Both the position numbers and the translations under genes were made by a program. The notes under the pieces were generated by a model. It saw only the letters and a list, made by a program, of their open reading frames with translations, did no database searches and was not told the origin of the DNA. From contig JAFGQJ010000301.1 of assembly GCA_016935715.1 (NCBI GenBank), positions 1-6,412 on the forward strand: a stretch of DNA of 6,412 nucleotides. Direction: 5' to 3'. Below, in pieces: positions 5,025 through 6,412 of the stretch; position 1 is the first letter of the stretch; each line of letters begins with the position of its first letter. Source of the stretch: Spirochaetales bacterium (GTDB lineage: Bacteria > Spirochaetota > Spirochaetia > SZUA-6 > DRHE01).

Positions 5025-6359
5025 TTAGGCGCCCTGACCAAACTGAGACAGGAAAGCCGCCTGGGTTTTCTTGTTCCTGGTCATTTTTTTCATCATCAAT
5101 CGTGCCTTGTCGAATTTCTTCAACAGCTTGTTCACGTCGTACACCGCCGTGCCGCTTCCTCTGGCGATCCGTTTTCTCCTGCTCGGGCCGATGATCCGAT
5201 GATTGAGACGTTCCGCCCGGGTCATGGAGAGAATGATCGCCTCCTCACGCGTCATCTCCCCCTCGTCGATCCGGCTTTCATCCACCGCGCCCCGTGCGCC
5301 CGGGATCAGCTCGATCAGGGACTGCAGGCTGCCCATCTTTCGCATCCGGCGAAATTGATCCAGATAGTCCTCCAGGGTGAAGCTGGCCCTGGCAATCTTC
5401 TCCTGGAGCTGCTCCGCCTCCCGGGCATCGATGGCGCTCTGAGCCTTTTCGACCAGGCTGACCACGTCCCCCATGCCCAGGATCCGGGTGGCGATGCGCT
5501 CTGGATAGAAGGGCTCCAGATCATCCAGCTTCTCCCCGATCCCGATGAACTTGATCGGTTTGCCGGTGATGCTCTTCACCGAGAGCGCCGCACCGCCGCG
5601 CGCGTCCGAGTCGAACTTGCTCAGGATCACGCCGGTCAGGTCCAGCTGCTCGTCGAAGGCTTTGGCGATGTCCACGGCGGATTGGCCGGTCATGGCGTCC
5701 GCCACCAGCAGGATTTCATCCGCCGAAGCCGCCTTCTTGACGGCCTGGATCTCCTTCATCATCGCGGAGTCGATCTGCAGCCGCCCCGAGGTATCGATGA
5801 TCGCCGTGTCGTACTGCTGCCTGGAGGCCGTCTTCAGTGCCCGGGTGACCACCCTGACGGGATCTTTCTCCGCCTCCTTGTAGATCGCTATCCCACCCTG
5901 CCCGGCAAGGATGGACAGCTGCTCCACCGCGGCGGGCCTTACCAGGTCCGCGGCCACCAGGATCGGCTTTCTGCCCGCCTTCTGCAGGGAAACGGCCAGT
6001 TTGGCCGCCGTGGTCGTTTTTCCCGAACCCTGCAGGCCGAGCAGAAGGATGACCGAAAGGGTGTCCGGCCCCTTCAGCCTCAGCTCCTGCCGGCTGTCTC
6101 CGAGCAGTTGAACCAGCTTCTCGTGCACGATCTTGACGAACTGCTGTCCCGGGGCTACGGATCGTAGTACCTTCTCTCCTAGAGCCTCCTCCGTCGTCCG
6201 ATTGACGAAACGGCGGACGACGCGCAGCGATACGTCCGCTTCCAGCAGCGCCAGCTTTATCTCCGCGATCGCATCCTGGATATTCTTCTCGGAGATGTGC
6301 GCTTTGCCGGAAATCTGGCGTACAACGTCGGTGATTTTATCCGAAATTCGTTCCAGCAT
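5025..6359 (-). CDS. ffh: Signal recognition particle GTPase Ffh (SRP54)
   Basis: This is the protein subunit of the bacterial signal recognition particle. It binds signal peptides of nascent membrane and secreted proteins and delivers ribosomes to the receptor FtsY through paired GTP hydrolysis. The 444-residue length is normal. The N domain (about 1-85) precedes the G domain, which has the P-loop GLQGSGKTT (108-116), DLVRPAA (138-144), DTSGR (189-193), SKFDSDARGG (247-256) and GIGEKLDDLEPF (273-284). The methionine-rich M domain (about 325-444) carries the SRP-RNA-binding motif SRRKRIARGSG (393-403). I chose the ATG at 6359 because it gives the usual MLERISD-type start and has AGGGA (6369-6365) five bases upstream. 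A TTG 14 codons earlier is part of the -35 box. It is the first gene of the operon in view, and 28 bases separate it from rpsP. Identity is near certain. Confidence 0.98.
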   Translation of the reverse strand: MLERISDKITDVVRQISGKAHISEKNIQDAIAEIKLALLEADVSLRVVRRFVNRTTEEALGEKVLRSVAPGQQFVKIVHEKLVQLLGDSRQELRLKGPDTLSVILLLGLQGSGKTTTAAKLAVSLQKAGRKPILVAADLVRPAAVEQLSILAGQGGIAIYKEAEKDPVRVVTRALKTASRQQYDTAIIDTSGRLQIDSAMMKEIQAVKKAASADEILLVADAMTGQSAVDIAKAFDEQLDLTGVILSKFDSDARGGAALSVKSITGKPIKFIGIGEKLDDLEPFYPERIATRILGMGDVVSLVEKAQSAIDAREAEQLQEKIARASFTLEDYLDQFRRMRKMGSLQSLIELIPGARGAVDESRIDEGEMTREEAIILSMTRAERLNHRIIGPSRRKRIARGSGTAVYDVNKLLKKFDKARLMMKKMTRNKKTQAAFLSQFGQGA

Positions 6360-6372
6360 GAATGTCCCTGAA

Positions 6373-6401
6373 TATATACTGTTATTCCCGGCCCTTGTCA
6401 A
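6373..6401 (-). promoter_or_regulatory. Putative sigma-70-type promoter upstream of ffh
   Basis: On the minus strand a perfect -35 hexamer TTGACA (6401-6396) is followed by a 17-base spacer and TATATA (6378-6373), which matches TATAAT at 4 of 6 positions. An overlapping TATATT matches 5 of 6, but at a 19-base spacing. It sits just upstream of the first gene of a compact operon, where a promoter is expected. Transcription from the 17-base-spaced box would begin near 6366, only a few bases before the ffh ATG at 6359, so the leader would be very short. Seen in sequence only; activity is inferred. Confidence 0.55.
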
Positions 6402-6412
6402 CGTCTATCGCC

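Noticed and set aside
4997..5041. An upstream extension of S16 into the end of ffh
   Set aside because: Family members begin at the residues encoded just after the TTG at 4996, which has a perfect AGGAGG six bases upstream.
4959..6167. A long open frame of about 400 codons on the plus strand opposite ffh
   Set aside because: It lies almost entirely antisense to the clearly coding ffh gene. It is rich in His, Gln, Leu, Pro and Arg, as expected from reading a GC-rich gene backwards, and shows no family motif.
6360..6401. An upstream TTG start extending Ffh by 14 residues
   Set aside because: The TTG is part of the -35 hexamer TTGACA, the added residues do not resemble an Ffh N-terminus, and the ATG at 6359 has its own AGGGA site and the usual MLERISD-like start.
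1..6412. Mobile elements, CRISPR repeats, tRNA or rRNA genes
   Set aside because: No transposase-like product, terminal repeats, regularly spaced repeats or RNA gene signatures were seen. The window is almost wholly filled by core-type genes on one strand.

Overview
All recognisable genes lie on the minus strand, so the window reads from right (6412) to left (1). It holds one tightly packed housekeeping operon: a promoter-like element and ffh at the right edge, then rpsP, a KH-domain RNA-binding gene (khpA type), rimM, trmD, rplS, a FliK-like gene, an orphan FlhB C-terminal-domain gene, an HD-GYP-domain gene, yraN, and the first 30 codons of an unrecognised gene that leaves the window at the left edge. 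Gaps between genes run from a 4-base overlap to 28 bases, and I see no terminator-like hairpin between genes. No stretch over 300 bases lacks a gene.

The right part (about 2874-6359) is the classic bacterial protein-synthesis and export block: SRP GTPase, ribosomal proteins S16 and L19, the 16S maturation factor RimM, the tRNA m1G37 methyltransferase TrmD and a small KH protein. The left part (about 110-2864) has a different theme: a two-gene orphan set resembling the flagellar hook-length ruler FliK and the FliK-responsive cytoplasmic domain of FlhB, followed by a putative cyclic-di-GMP phosphodiesterase-family protein and the nuclease-fold protein YraN. The two parts are continuous, with 9 bases between rplS and the FliK-like gene, so a motility- or export-like set appears to be co-transcribed with ribosome genes.

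Organism: a GC-rich bacterium. The order rplS, FliK-like, FlhB-like, HD-GYP, yraN, together with the style of the L19 and Ffh proteins, resembles what I remember of spirochaetes (Treponema/Spirochaeta relatives). In Bacillus-type Firmicutes a related pair (ylqG-ylqH) also lies downstream of rplS, but with rbgA and rnhB in between; those two are absent here. The spirochaete assignment is inference and moderately confident.

The points most worth a second look are the FliK-like/FlhB-like pair, with its FlhB domain lacking both the membrane part and the self-cleavage motif, and the HD-GYP protein, which keeps the HD and HHE..DG.GYP motifs but appears to have lost the first metal-ligand histidine and the lysine of HDIGK. 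No mobile element, CRISPR array, tRNA or rRNA gene was seen. The window is mostly ordinary core genome.
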